Source: Microvelia longipes
Taxonomy: Eukaryota; Arthropoda; Insecta; Hemiptera; Veliidae
Direction of reading: 5' to 3'
DNA length: 64,000 bases
Assembly: GCA_018340805.1 (NCBI GenBank)
Contig: JACMZG010000008.1
Coordinates: 73,314,496-73,378,495 of the forward strand
Every line of letters starts with the position of its first letter. The stretch's first letter is position 1. Under the pieces are notes generated by a model that had not been told where the DNA came from, searched no databases, and saw only the letters and a program-made list of their open reading frames with translations. Shown piece after piece: positions 12,110 to 23,859 of the stretch. The position numbers were made by a program, and so were the translations under genes.

Positions 12110-12290
12110 TTATTATCTGAGGACGAGCGAAGCAAGTCCTAAGACGTGTTGCAATATAAATTTAAAGAATAGTACTTCTGAGGACGAGAAAAGCGAGTCA
12201 GAAGCTAAGAGGATGAGCGTAGCGAACCCAATATAATGAGGAAAAGTTCCTAAGGAACCCCGTACCCGATTTTTTAAATTTATATTGTTG
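12110..12290 (-). repeat. Dispersed GAGCGAAGCGAG repeat, two sub-copies
   Basis: CTGAGGACGAGCGAAGCAAG at 12117 and CTGAGGACGAGAAAAGCGAG at 12178 are followed by AGGATGAGCGTAGCGAACCC and a GGAAAAGTTCCTAAGGAACC CCGTACCCG end. This is the same family as 1000-1090 and 51540-51690, here in reverse, and gives the clearest view of its order. Confidence 0.7.
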
Positions 12291-13440
12291 AGTGATTGAG
12301 CATCCTTTGTTTATCAACTCCTTTGGTTCGTAACTAAAAATTACGTAATTGTAAACTAAACTGTTAAATTTTTTTCTTTAATTATTATATGTAGATATAT
12401 ACATATAATTATAATATTCATCTAAAATATCAAAACATAAACAAATAAATTGATCCAATAATGGATCGCTAATGGATGCCTGACACATGCCTTAAAAACC
12501 AAAAAAAATCCCTGGAATAGTTTGACTTAAGATTTTAGATGCACTCATCCTTTTCCAGCCTTTAATTAAAACATCGATTAGAAGCCGCTTGAAAATGGTT
12601 ATTAAAAATTCAAAAATCTTTTCTCCGAATATTTATCCAATTTTGTTTTTGTTTTATAACAAAAAACAAGAACAAAAAATGCGTGAATAGAAGGATAGTA
12701 CGACAACCTTTTAATCACTGCTTCATTTTTTTAATATTTTGTTTAAAGGTATAAGGACGTGTAGATCTTATTTTAGAAATAAGGTGTGAGGTCTTCCTCA
12801 TTTCTCCCCTTTATTATCTTATGATCTTTTTTAAGTGTAAACACTTTTTATTAATTTTATTGAAGAGCCGTCATTGATTTTTTTTTTCTCCAACAAAATC
12901 AACACCTCGATAAACAAAAGATGAAAAAGATAATTTTTTCAGTAAAAAATCCTTTTAACTTATTTTTACTACAAAATCAGATTTTTCTAAAGAATTAAAA
13001 AAATCTTACACGAATTATCTGATAATTAATTTATTTAGTTCAAAAATATTGAATATTTTGAATGAAAATAAGCTTATTAAATTTAAATTACATACCCAAG
13101 GAAGAGGTACAACAAGTGGAGAGACAATGAAGAATTATAAATAAATGGAAGACTGTCTCTCCCCTTTATTTATTAAAGTAGAATAGCTTACACATTAAGG
13201 AATAGCTACAAGCAACTAACCTATACTGATCATCATGACACCTAAGACATAACAGAACAACAGGATACGAAGTGAAGTTCTTTGTCTTTTGCACATAATT
13301 GAGACCTAGGCCAACCCATAGGGACAACGAATTATTGGAAATCAAAGACGAACTCAGGAGAGCTTAGGAGAGGTTAAGTCTTTAGTAAAGACAGTAAATT
13401 TTTCTCTTCCAAGCTTAAATTAGAGATTACTTGGGGTTTT
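12291..13440. other. AT-rich, no recognised gene
   Basis: Nothing with coding or repeat structure that I can name. Confidence 0.4.
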
Positions 13441-13444
13441 TGTT

Positions 13445-13742
<298 letters not shown>

Positions 13743-15615
13743 GTATGTATGTATGAGTGTGTCTAACATGAAATGTAGAGTTGCACTACAATCATATAAT
13801 TTCATACATAAGTATAGAGTAACACGCAGAGAGTTAAGAATTTGCTAACAATGATTTGACAACAACATGACACGATGATCAGCTTCCTAAGCTTTTTGAA
13901 ATGGAGAAGTAAAAAGTAATAGAAATTAACGCTAAAAAATGAATTCGGAGCTGCAAACTATAATAATACAAGGATCTGATTAGGTGTGAATGCTGGACTT
14001 GTAACCAGGCGTGAACAGGTTAAAAGGATCTTTTATGAAATGTTAGACCAGATCCTTGCTGTTGAGTGGAGTCACAACACTCATTTCATACTGAAAAACT
14101 TAAAATCTGGCCATTAAATAAAACAATTTAGTAGCATGTCGTTTTCCACGTTTTAGCGAATATCGGAAACTCAAGCAAGAAATGGATTAATGAGAGAGAA
14201 AGCTCGCATTTTAAAGAAAAATCACTCGCTTTACGAGCCACCGCACCATTTTTTATTTTTTTCTTCAAACTAGATAGTAGATAGTAATTAGGGAGAGGTA
14301 ATAGACCACCTAGCAAGTAAGCCGCGTTGTTGGGCCCTTTTTGCTGACTCTCTTAGATAGAAGATACTTTATGGGTGCTATAGCAGGCATTTTACGTCTA
14401 ATCAACAGAAGAGCCGTGACTTTTTACTCTAGCTTCAAATAGAAACAATACGTGCCCCACTTTCAGACTAGGCTTTCCTGCTCTCGAAACTATAAGGCAG
14501 AAACATATGTATTTAATATAAACTACTATTGAGGGTCCTAAATTTTGCCTAAACCCTGGTTCATTTAGGGTTAGGGATCTTTTACGAGTACCTGACATTG
14601 CACAGGCTCGGAACCACCGGCTTAACATCCCTATCGAAGGACGGCGCGTGGAAGGATTTCCATCCCACGCATTACCCGAAGTTTATCCAAGTAATTTCTT
14701 AACGACTGGATATAGCCTGAATGACTCAGTTGAAAATCCTCGTAATAAATCGTAAATAAATAATAATAATAATTGATAATAATAAAATAAATAAACAATA
14801 ATAAAAATATTAATAAATAAATAAGTACAAAAGAGATGTAAAGGAAAACTATAGTTATGCTTCTTGTTCAAACATATTTCCGCCAATCGAAATTTCCAAG
14901 CATATAAAAATTCATCTATTTATTAAAAAAATATCCACTTTTAATTTATGCTCAAAGTGTAGCGTCCATAAGTGTTAAAAACTTAATAATACTGTCAACC
15001 TAAGCAGATTTTGATAAGTTGTATTTTTCATGAAAAAAAATATATCGTCAATAATCTTCAGGTAGGGACTTGTCAACACATTGAGATAATATATCTTTAG
15101 CGAAAAAGACGCGTGAAAATAACTTATATAATTCTTTTTAAGTATATAGGAGTAAAGATTTATAAATAAAAAAATAATAAATTATTTGACAAGTAATTGG
15201 ATCCATTTTTTGTGGAGTTTTTTTTTATTAAAGTAGATGCCGTCGCCACTATTAATATTGAGGTCAATAGCTTGGGATCATGACTGCCCGGGGGCATTTT
15301 TTTAAGAGGGGGCTTAGTTCTTTAATTTTTTTAATGCCTATTAATATTTTTAAGGTATTATAAATTTTAAGAGATATGGTTAGCTCAGCATCATCAAATT
15401 TTAATTAAAGATTTAAATCTTGACTAAACTATTTTGTCGTTTTCTTGGAACTTGATAAAATTGTAGAATTTCCAACATTTTTTTTAGGACAATTTATTTT
15501 TATAAAACCTTATGAAAATAATTAATACGTGAAGTTATTTATTAATAATTATTATAAGTCTCTTATAAACAAAACTTATTGAAAATTACGTAACTTAACA
15601 ATACCCGTGAGTAGG
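13743..15615. other. AT-rich, no recognised gene
   Basis: Open frames at 14128-14316, 14398-14628 and 14683-14886 (minus) show no domain. 14560-14700 is somewhat richer in GC but was not recognised. Confidence 0.4.
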
Positions 15616-15619
15616 CTAA

Positions 15620-16375
15620 GATAAGGATCTGGGTCAGCTGCGACATGGAATTAGGACAGCCACAACATGGAACTGTGTCAGGCTCAAAAGAAACCATGAA
15701 AAGCTACGTGAAGCTGGGTCAGTCACGACTTGGAGCTGGATCAGCCACGACATGGAGAGGATGGGCCAGGTCAAGAAGCTGTGTCAGCCTCGATAGGAAC
15801 CATGATAAGCTACGTGAAGGAGCTGGGTCAGCCACGACTTGGAGCTGGATCTGCCACGAATTGGAGAGGATGAACCAGGTCAAGAAGCTGTGTCAACCAC
15901 GACAAGAAGCTGGGTCAGTCACGACTTGGAGCTGGATCAGCTACGACATGAAAAGGATGAGCCAGGTCAAGAAGCTATGTCAACCATGACAAGAAGCTGG
16001 GTCAGCTTCGATAGGAACCAGGATAAGCTTCGTGAAGGAGCTAAGTCAGCCATGACATGGAGTTGGGTTAGCCATGTTATGGAGCTGAGTCAGCCACGTC
16101 ATAGAGCTGGGTCAGCCACGTAATAGAGATGGGTGAGCAAGGTCAAAGAGGTGTGTCAACCGTGACAAGAAGCTGAGTCAACCTCGATAGGAACCAGGAT
16201 AAGCTACGTGAAGGAGTTAAGTCAGCCACGTCATGGAGCTGGGTCAGCCACGACATAGAGCTAGGTCAGCCACTTCATTGATTTGGGTCAGCCACGACAT
16301 GGAGCTGGGTCAGCCACGTTAAAAAGTTGAGTCAGCTTAGACATGGAACTGGATCAGCCACGACCCGAGCACCTG
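15620..16375. repeat. GAGCTGGGTCAGCCACGAC minisatellite
   Basis: About 750 bp of 21-22-bp units built on GAGCTGGGTCAGCCACGACA, mixed with longer variants that contain CTCGATAGGAACCATGATAA and GAAGCTGTGTCA. The variants recur (near 15780, 16005 and 16180), so there is a loose higher-order structure of about 180-220 bp. The open frames at 15645-15989 and 16123 are repeat artefacts. Confidence 0.92.
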
Positions 16376-17424
16376 TACCCTAATTCTCTCTGCTCTAGAG
16401 GACTAACCTAGAGCTTTTAGTTAAAAGCATTTAAAATCATGTTTATTTTGGGTCAGTTGCTTCTTGTTCTTGCCTAACGGTTTATATAGGAACTCGCTCA
16501 ACATAAATTTTGGACATCAAGTCTATTTAATTTCATTCCCCTCGGTCACAATTAGAATTTCTCATAACACGTCTTAATATTAATTAAATTATAGTTTTCT
16601 AAACAAGACTATAAAGTTCACGCCTTTTCTTGACTTATGAAGGACTTTTATGTATAATTATATAAAATAAAATAAGCTAAGTCAAAACAAAGAAGAAGTT
16701 AAAAAATCAGACAAAGATTAACCTGTTCTTATAAAGCTATCTAAATATTTGAAAGCTTCCCATTGTAGTTCTGAATGACTTTTTCTAATAACTAATCAAA
16801 AATATATTTTATAGTATCATATTTTCAGGATATTTTAACTTATACTTTTATTAATCTTTTGAAACCTTCTAAATAAATTCTAATTAAATATTATATAGAT
16901 ATTTACGAATGTAATCTCAGTAGTTTTTAGTCCTAAAATAAATGGGATGTAATCTATATATAACATATATTTAACATGTTATTCTTTAAGAAGCATCCGT
17001 TTTAATTAAATCTAATCTAATTTTTAATATTATACTAGTCACAATCTTTGAAAAATATATGTATTAAATAAAAAAAAATCTTTACAAGCTTAAATAAAGA
17101 TATAAAAGAAATATATTAGTGTTTGAAATGTGGAATGCTAATAATAGGTATTAATTATGAAATTTATACCAATATTTATTAACTAAAGATTACTCCTCGA
17201 CACGCTTAAAAAATATTTTAATGAAATTTAATTAAAATATTTTTAGGATATTTTTTGCTAACTTATAGATATAAATTTATTTTATGTTGCTATAACTTAC
17301 ATGGTTTTTTTAGGTTTAAGCAAATTATCTTTCTTGTATATTAATATAAAAGAAACAAAAGTGCATATTTTTTTTTGTAAATTAAACTTTAAATTAAAAA
17401 CCAGTATTGCTGCTTCATTGCAGG
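16376..17424. other. AT-rich, no recognised gene
   Basis: Nothing recognised. Confidence 0.4.
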
Positions 17425-17760
17425 GTGGTTTTACTTTTACTTGTTTATAGCGTCGTTATATAGGAAAAGTATTGTGTTCGCACTAAAATTCCAAAACCGA
17501 GATTTTACCTGAATTATCCTTTTAAAGTGTTTTCAAGACGGACTGAGTAGTTTTTACTAAGTTGTCTGTCTGTGTCTATGTATGTGTGTGTGTCTGTTAT
17601 TATAGTAGCTCCCAGAGTTGAAACTTGAAATAAAAATCAATCTTTTGGTCTAGTTGTGCCATCCGGGTAATTTTTTTATGACGTTATATAACAGTTATAA
17701 ATTATAAAGTTCTTAAAACGCGGAAAAATTTGTTAATTAATTCGAGAGTTAATTATTGTA
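17425..17760 (+). repeat. Dispersed repeat (GTTTGCAAAA family copy)
   Basis: Matches 10390-10700 in order: TATATAGGAAAAGTATTGTG, ATTTTACCTGAATTATCC, TTGTCTGTCTGTGTCTATG, GTGTGTCTGTTATTATAGTA, then TTGAAATAAAAATCAATC and GACGTTATATAACAG. Degenerate, noncoding. Confidence 0.7.
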
Positions 17761-18019
17761 AATAGGGGCTAAAAATTTATTCTAGATCCTCCTCCACCCC
17801 TCCTCTTCTTCCTCCACCACCTCCTCTTCTTCTACTTCTTCCACTTGGTTGATATCCAATAATTTTCAGCCCTACCCTCTTTCTTATTCTTGTATAATTG
17901 CTTGTATTCATTAAACTTGTTTTACTTTCCATATTGTTATAAGAGTAACATTAAATATGTGTAAAAAATATCATTCTTAATAAGACCGTGCATCTTTTTG
18001 TATCCCCACTATATAAGTA

Positions 18020-18108
18020 GAAGCACTCCGGGGATGTGGTTTGAACCTAGGTTTAGGCGAAATCAAGTAGAAAGATAATATATTACCACTAGACCACCCT
18101 AGTGCTCC
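18020..18108 (-). repeat. tRNA-derived SINE head
   Basis: On the minus strand an A box TGGTCTAGTGG (18096-18086) and a perfect B box GGTTCAAACC (18047-18038) lie in the right order. The ends form an acceptor-like stem: GGAGCAC (18108-18102) pairs with GTGCTTC (18026-18020), with one G-U pair. The distance between the boxes is longer than in most tRNAs and no sound anticodon arm was found, so this is a SINE head or tRNA pseudogene, not a tRNA gene. Confidence 0.7.
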
Positions 18109-18239
18109 GAGATTATCAAGTGTCTCTCTTAGTAAAAAACCTTCCCACCACGTCAAGGTGGAAACACATCGGGAAGGTGTACAGTGCCCCTATATTCTTT
18201 TTTATTTTTTAATGTATTATAAAACACTTTTATTAATGT

Positions 18240-19080
18240 ATAAAATAACACCAACACTTACATGTCTTCAGAGCAATATATGTTTACGGAACGCTATGCC
18301 ACGTCAATGACCGCTCTGTGGGTTTACGGGTCGCTATGCCACGCCAGGGATCCAATTACGGCACACTTCACTGTACTAGAGTTCCATCTCGTATTTGTGG
18401 AAGCTGTTGAGACATGAGAGTAAGACTATTTCACATATAACTCAATTAAAAGAGTAAACTTGAAAATAAATATCTACAAATGTAACTCACGTAGCAACAC
18501 AAGAAACCGGCAGTAAATTCATGGTCAAACCCAGTACAGATCTGTTTACGAGCTATCGAACAAACTCGATACTTAAGCCTGAACGCAAGCAAACTTTTAT
18601 TATGCATATGAATGAGGCAGGGTCGCCAGCTATACCAATGAACTGATTTGAAGGCATTCTACCGCAAGTGAATCTACAATGAAACAATTATTTGGCAAAT
18701 ATTTTTTCAATAGCTGTACTTTTCCATTTACGACTAAGTGTGTGTAACGATTAAATAAAAGTTTAAAAACTTAAGACATCCGTTCGTACTTAACAACACC
18801 GTCATCCCAGTTTATACTGTGGAAATTTAATGTAAGCCAATAATTTGTTTTCATAGATTTAGAATCTTGAATGTAATATTTTGGTGATAAAAATAACCTG
18901 TACAAAGTCGATTTCGTCTCCAGGTCCAAACACGCGAGGTAATTGATGACTTGCCCCTCAATGTCAACCAACCCTTGAAAATCAATGATATCAGTGAAAG
19001 TCATCTTGACTGTACTGAAGCCGAGACACAACTAGCAATTATAAACTTATATTCAACGCCATTTTTATATTTTTTAAGCC
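18240..19080. other. No recognised gene; short direct repeats
   Basis: GCTATGCCACG occurs twice in similar context (18291-18305 and 18331-18345). A minus-strand open frame (18771-19031, 86 codons) has no recognised domain and overlaps a plus-strand frame of similar length; neither is called as a gene. Confidence 0.35.
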
Positions 19081-19084
19081 ATCT

Positions 19085-19265
19085 AAATCTGCGTTGCACC
19101 CAATATGAGCCACCTGGAGCTATGAGAGAGCCTATATGGCCCGTGTTAGAGCTCCTTAGAGCCAATGTGAGCCGTGTTGGAATCAATATGAACCATTAAG
19201 AGCCAATATGAGCCAATATGAGCCGCAATGGAGCCTATATGAGCCATCCAGAGCCAAGTTAACCT
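19085..19265. repeat. Degenerate GAGCCAATAT repeats
   Basis: A roughly 10-25-bp unit with GAGCCAATATGAGCC as its best form is repeated irregularly (AGCCACCTGGAGC, GAGCCAATGTGAGCC, GAGCCTATATGAGCC). Confidence 0.7.
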
Positions 19266-19529
19266 AAGTTTGTGCCAAGTCAACTTCATTATTAGCTTTA
19301 GTTCAATTTTCATAAAATGTACAATTTTTAAAAAAATGTAAGAAATCTAATTTTTTCTAAACAAATATCTTTATTTATTTATTATACAAAGTAAATATGA
19401 AAATTATACATCTTAAATGCTGAATTAAGAATTAGTAACAAAATACATCTAAGGTTATAAACATAATATAAAGAGCTCCTACTTTAATGTCCTAAGGACA
19501 TTGAGAAAAATAGAAGCCAATTATGATGC

Positions 19530-19940
19530 AGTACGAAAAGAAGAAAGAGATAGAACCATGGGGCGGTGGCAACTTTCATGGGATGAGGAGACAAGAGGCC
19601 GCTGGACATGGCGCCTGATAAAAGATATCAATCATGGGTAGACCGAACGCATGGAGAAGTAGGTTTCTACATACACAGCTCCTTAGTGGGCAACGGATAT
19701 TTTAGGTCTACTTACAAAATCGGGAAGCATCAGTCTTCTGATTGTCTCTATTGCCCTGGTCTCATTGACAACGTAGAACATACTTTTTTTGATTGTACTA
19801 AATGGACCAACGAGAGACTAAATCTAACCATGATATATGGGCCAATCACACCCGACACCATAGTAAATGTCATGCTGAAAACGAGGACTCGTGGAAATGA
19901 TCAATACTTTTTGCTGAGACATCCTGCGAGCTAAAAAAGA
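19530..19940 (+). pseudogene. R1-like LINE ORF2 C-terminus, frameshifted
   Basis: The segment encodes the C-terminal tail typical of R1/LOA-type non-LTR retrotransposons: RKEERDRTMGRWQLSWDEET and GRWTWRLIKDINHG in one frame, then, after a frameshift near 19635, VDRTHGEVGFYIHSSLVGNG and a cysteine-histidine cluster (CLYCPG...VEHTFFDC) ending at a stop near 19932. The CxxC...H...C spacing is the zinc-binding-like motif found after the RT in these elements. The RT itself is absent, so this is a 5'-truncated, dead copy. Its 3' untranslated sequence appears to continue past the T-rich tract to about 20475. Confidence 0.85.
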
Positions 19941-19989
19941 TGATCTAGACAATGTTATAGGAACACTTTACCAATACTGTAGTTATAAT

Positions 19990-20398
19990 TTATTTTCATT
20001 TTTTTTTTTTTTTTTTTTTTAATTTTTTTTTTTATTTTATTTTATTTTATTTTTATTTATTTTTTATTTTTTTTTTTATTTTTTTTTTTTTTTTTTTTAT
20101 TTTTTTATTTTTTATTATTATTATTATTATATTATTATTTTTAATATATTATATATATTATTTTTTTTTTTTTTTTTTAAATTTTTTTTTATTATTTATT
20201 TATTTATTTATTTTTTTTTATTTTTTTATTTATTTATTTATTTTATTTTTTTTTATTATTTTATTTTTTTTTTTTTATTTATTTATTTATTTATTTTTAT
20301 TTATTTTTTTTTTTTTATTATTTATTTTATTATTATTATATTATTTATTATTATTTATTTATTTATTTTTTTTTTTTTTATTTTTTTTTTTTTTTTTG
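19990..20398. repeat. T-rich (TTTA)n/(T)n low-complexity tract
   Basis: About 400 bp almost free of G and C, made of T runs broken by ATTT, TATT and TTATTA units. It lies between the LINE coding relic and its apparent 3' end, so it looks like replication-slippage expansion of a T-rich 3' untranslated stretch. Confidence 0.95.
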
Positions 20399-20480
20399 TC
20401 AGGTTTTGAGGTTGGTTCTAGGCGTTGCAGATTTCTTTGCAACGTCTAGACCCACATTAAAGCTCTGACAAATAAAAAGT
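20399..20480 (+). repeat. LINE 3' end with 11-bp hairpin
   Basis: TAGGCGTTGCA (20419-20429) pairs with TGCAACGTCTA (20438-20448) with one G-U, around an 8-nt loop. Hairpins near the 3' terminus are common in LINEs and can be the site recognised by the reverse transcriptase. The assignment to the upstream LINE is inferred from position. Confidence 0.5.
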
Positions 20481-20649
20481 TTCGGAATGTCCATACGCCA
20501 AGTATATCATAGGTTTCTTCTTGGATCATAAAAGTTTAGCAGTATTGAGAGAATGTTTAGATACATGTAGTAAAAACGAATGTATTTACAGCCTGAGGAA
20601 GATTGAAGGAGTCCGAAAATGTGTTATTTTGTTTAAATTATAAATTAGG

Positions 20650-20765
20650 CGTTATTGATATTCTGAGGAGGAGAAAAAGCTAATTTGAAGGGGTTAAGAT
20701 TAGTGTAGCAAACCTGATAAGGTAAGAAAAGGTTCCGAGGTATCGCGTACCCAATTTTTTAACTA
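20650..20765. repeat. Dispersed GAGGAGGAGAAAAAGC fragment
   Basis: CTGAGGAGGAGAAAAAGC, then GTGTAGCAAACC, GAAAAGGTTCCGAGGTA and GCGTACCCAATTTTTT follow the order of the 12178-12280 repeat. Confidence 0.6.
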
Positions 20766-21600
20766 AATGAAAGAGAAATTGCTTCTTAGCCTCAAGGTAT
20801 TGAAATCCAGTAGGCAATGATATTCAGTTGCAATTAAAAATTTATTTATTTTCTTTCAATTTTCGTAAAAGATTCAGCTGAGAATTCAGTTCAAACATTT
20901 AGGTTTGATTTTTGGCCAATAACTCTTCATGAAACTCGAACTCGTTTGGCGCCACTCATAATAATTGGGTTTTAATTATAGGTATCGATATCGTGCTTAT
21001 CCTGAATATAAATTAACAATTGGATAATCCGTCCTAAATCTTGTAAATATTTGAATATTAGATTTAATTCATTGATGTTTAGCTGATATTTTACTTGTTG
21101 TGTTGAAAAAGTATAATTAATATTATTGAATATATTAAACATAAAATGAGAGTAACCATTTAGTTGAGTATCTAAAAGCTTGTTTGTGTATCTTAAAAGA
21201 ATTGTTTAGGAAATCATTGAATAAATATTAAAAAGTTTATTAAGAAAACTTCGATCCGAATGATCTCGCATAGCGAATCAGCTTGTACTTAACACTAGAC
21301 GGATTATGGAAATGGATAAATATGAAAACCTAGAGGAAACACAAAGGCAGAAAAAAATGTCGCCATCGTTTTCAAGGAAAATAGATGGGCATGGGAAAAA
21401 CATGTCCTATATTAAGTTTAAAAGTATTGGAGTAGCGTATAAAGTTTGTGTTTTCCACTTTTAAGATCTACTTTAATTCAAGAATTTTTTTTTTCTTTGC
21501 ATTCATAACTTTATAATCTTGAACAAGGCAAGAATAGTATTAAATATGTACAGTTAACAACAATACAATATTAAAGAAAAAAAACTTTATTTGACGTATA
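20766..21600. other. No recognised gene
   Basis: AT-rich sequence without a domain, repeat boundary or RNA structure that I can name. Confidence 0.4.
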
Positions 21601-21734
21601 ATCTGATGATAGTTAGGCTGTAGTAGTGCTACGAGTGCACGAGGGAGTAGTGGTGGGGGTTGGAGACACCTTTTCACATTGTGAAGGTCTGATATGTTCC
21701 TTTCCCTTTATATAGTTCCTTTGTAGGATGTATC

Positions 21735-21793
21735 CATTAAAATATATATAAATATAAATATATTTATTTATATTTATATACACCACACACTCA

Positions 21794-21848
<55 letters not shown>

Positions 21849-21852
21849 AATA

Positions 21853-21894
<42 letters not shown>

Positions 21895-21895
21895 G
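21735..21895. repeat. Compound microsatellite (TA)n(CA)n(TA)n(AG)n
   Basis: A/T stretch, then (CA)n about 21786-21833, (TA)n about 21834-21850 and (AG)n about 21857-21890. The open frame crossing it is an artefact. Confidence 0.95.
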
Positions 21896-22009
21896 ATAAA
21901 AATCACCCCCTCTCTCTTAAATAATTTTGGAGATGCTCTTTTTGGCGGTGTAGCTAATTTTGGAAGTCCCATGCAACACAAAGTTTACTTTTATTAGGCT
22001 TTTTGTGGT

Positions 22010-22200
22010 CTAGAGATGAATGCGAGACATTTTGGGCTAGTGATGAATACGAGACATTTTGGAGTCTAGATATAAATACGAGACATTTTGGGGTCTAGAG
22101 ATGAATACGAGACATTTTGGGGTCTAGATATGAATACGAGATATTTTGGGGTCTAGAGATGAATACGAGACATTTTGGAGTCTAGATATGAATACGTTTT
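22010..22200. repeat. 29-bp minisatellite, about 6-7 copies
   Basis: Units contain GATGAATACGAGACATTTTG G followed by GGTCTAGA. Slight variants (ATATAAATACG, GAGATATTTTGG) occur. The period is about 28-30 bp. Confidence 0.93.
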
Positions 22201-23859
22201 TGTTCTTGCATATTTTTGTCTAAGATAATTATTTTGGAGGGAATAAGTGCCGTAAAAGTGTAAAAAGTGGACATTTGATATTAAAAGTCAAGCTTAATCA
22301 TCGACATTAGAAACCTTTGAAGGCTCTTAGATGAAATTTTGCACTAAAACCACATGGACATCTATTGTTCCTTGTCGCAACCTATTGTTTATGAAGTGAT
22401 GCCATTGACCTACTTAATGACGTCATAATGATTGTAAAAAGAAATCGGTAGAATGAAAGAAATAATATTTTGTTGAGTTTGGTGTCCTATAGATCTTCTG
22501 AATCTATTAAGACCGGTTTTTAGCGTAATCGTCCCACTCGTTTAGGCTAAAAATAAACGGTATTTTTTTCAATTTTTCTTAAAGATGTAACGTATATGAT
22601 GAACTAAATAAATAATGTCTATTAGCGTTATGATCAAAACAGTCCGAAGAGTCACCTCAAGGGCCATACGACTTGTAGCGGACTAAACGCTTTGCCAAGC
22701 GTAAGTAATTTCACTTATCACTAAAATTTATTAAATAATAATAAAGATAAAATTATTATAAATAATAAAAGTGAAAATTAGTTAAAAAACAAACTAAACA
22801 GAAAAATACAAGTATAAAATTACAATTTAACATTAAAACTTAATTAATCTCGAATAAATATCTATATAGAATACCCAAGCCTCAAAGTTTTGATTCTCAT
22901 TAACTTCAATTATATTCTTAAACTTAAAAATATCTATATTACAAATTTATAACTTATTTCAAATAAGATAATATAAAAGGGTAGTCTTAATATTGATGGC
23001 AGAGCCACTAGATTCTTACACTCACAGAGCTTTACAATTGGACTATTAATAACAATCCATTCATTCCAATAAACAACTTATCATATAGGAACCCGCTCCA
23101 TAAAATATTTATGAATTGTAAATGTATAAATATTTTTTGGGAGCTTTTTTTATTTTATATTTTTCTTTCTTTAAGACATTGGTTGTCTTGTTAAGTCCGA
23201 TCATAAGATCAGAAGCGGCTTTATTTCTTTTAAAAATATGAAACTGCATTTTAAAATTAAACATTTTTAAAACGCCCTTAAGCTATAGCTACCTCTTTAC
23301 ATTGTAACTCTTTCTCGGTTTAGATTTTAACTACATATTTTGTACAAATTTATGATTTTTTTTAAGCATAAAATATTGATAAATTAATTTCTAATAGAAG
23401 ATAATTTTTTTTATGAGTGCTGTTATCTAATATAATAATTAAGTTATTTAAATTATAGAGGAATTTTAATTTAATATAATAATGTTTTAATGAGAGTCTT
23501 TAACATGTTATTAGCATTATAACATGGTAGTAATTATTATTTCTGTTTTAAGTAGAAATATACCTTCGAATTTTCATGATAATCAGGATTCTTTCACACA
23601 TCTTTTGGAACAACTGAGAGCCGGAGAGGAAAAAATAAAGAATTTTCTTTTTGAAACCCGGTGAGGTAAAGAAGCGTCCTAATGAAAACGTCAGAAAACT
23701 GACAAAATTTGAACCTTACCTTAGGATTCCTATTTTTCACAAATACCCTATTAGTACTTGAATAAAATTAATTTTAAAATTAGGATCTCTAATTTTAAAA
23801 TGATAATTATATTAAGGAAGAACCTCTAATTATTTATAGCCTTCGATATACGATATAAT
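22201..23859. other. AT-rich, no recognised gene
   Basis: No domain, RNA gene or bounded repeat seen. Confidence 0.4.

Noticed and set aside
15645..16123. Repetitive 94-114-codon frames
   Set aside because: Translation of the CAGCCACGAC minisatellite with no independent support.
18771..19199. Overlapping open frames on both strands
   Set aside because: No domain, no conserved partner and mutual overlap; the right part is GAGCCAATAT repeats.
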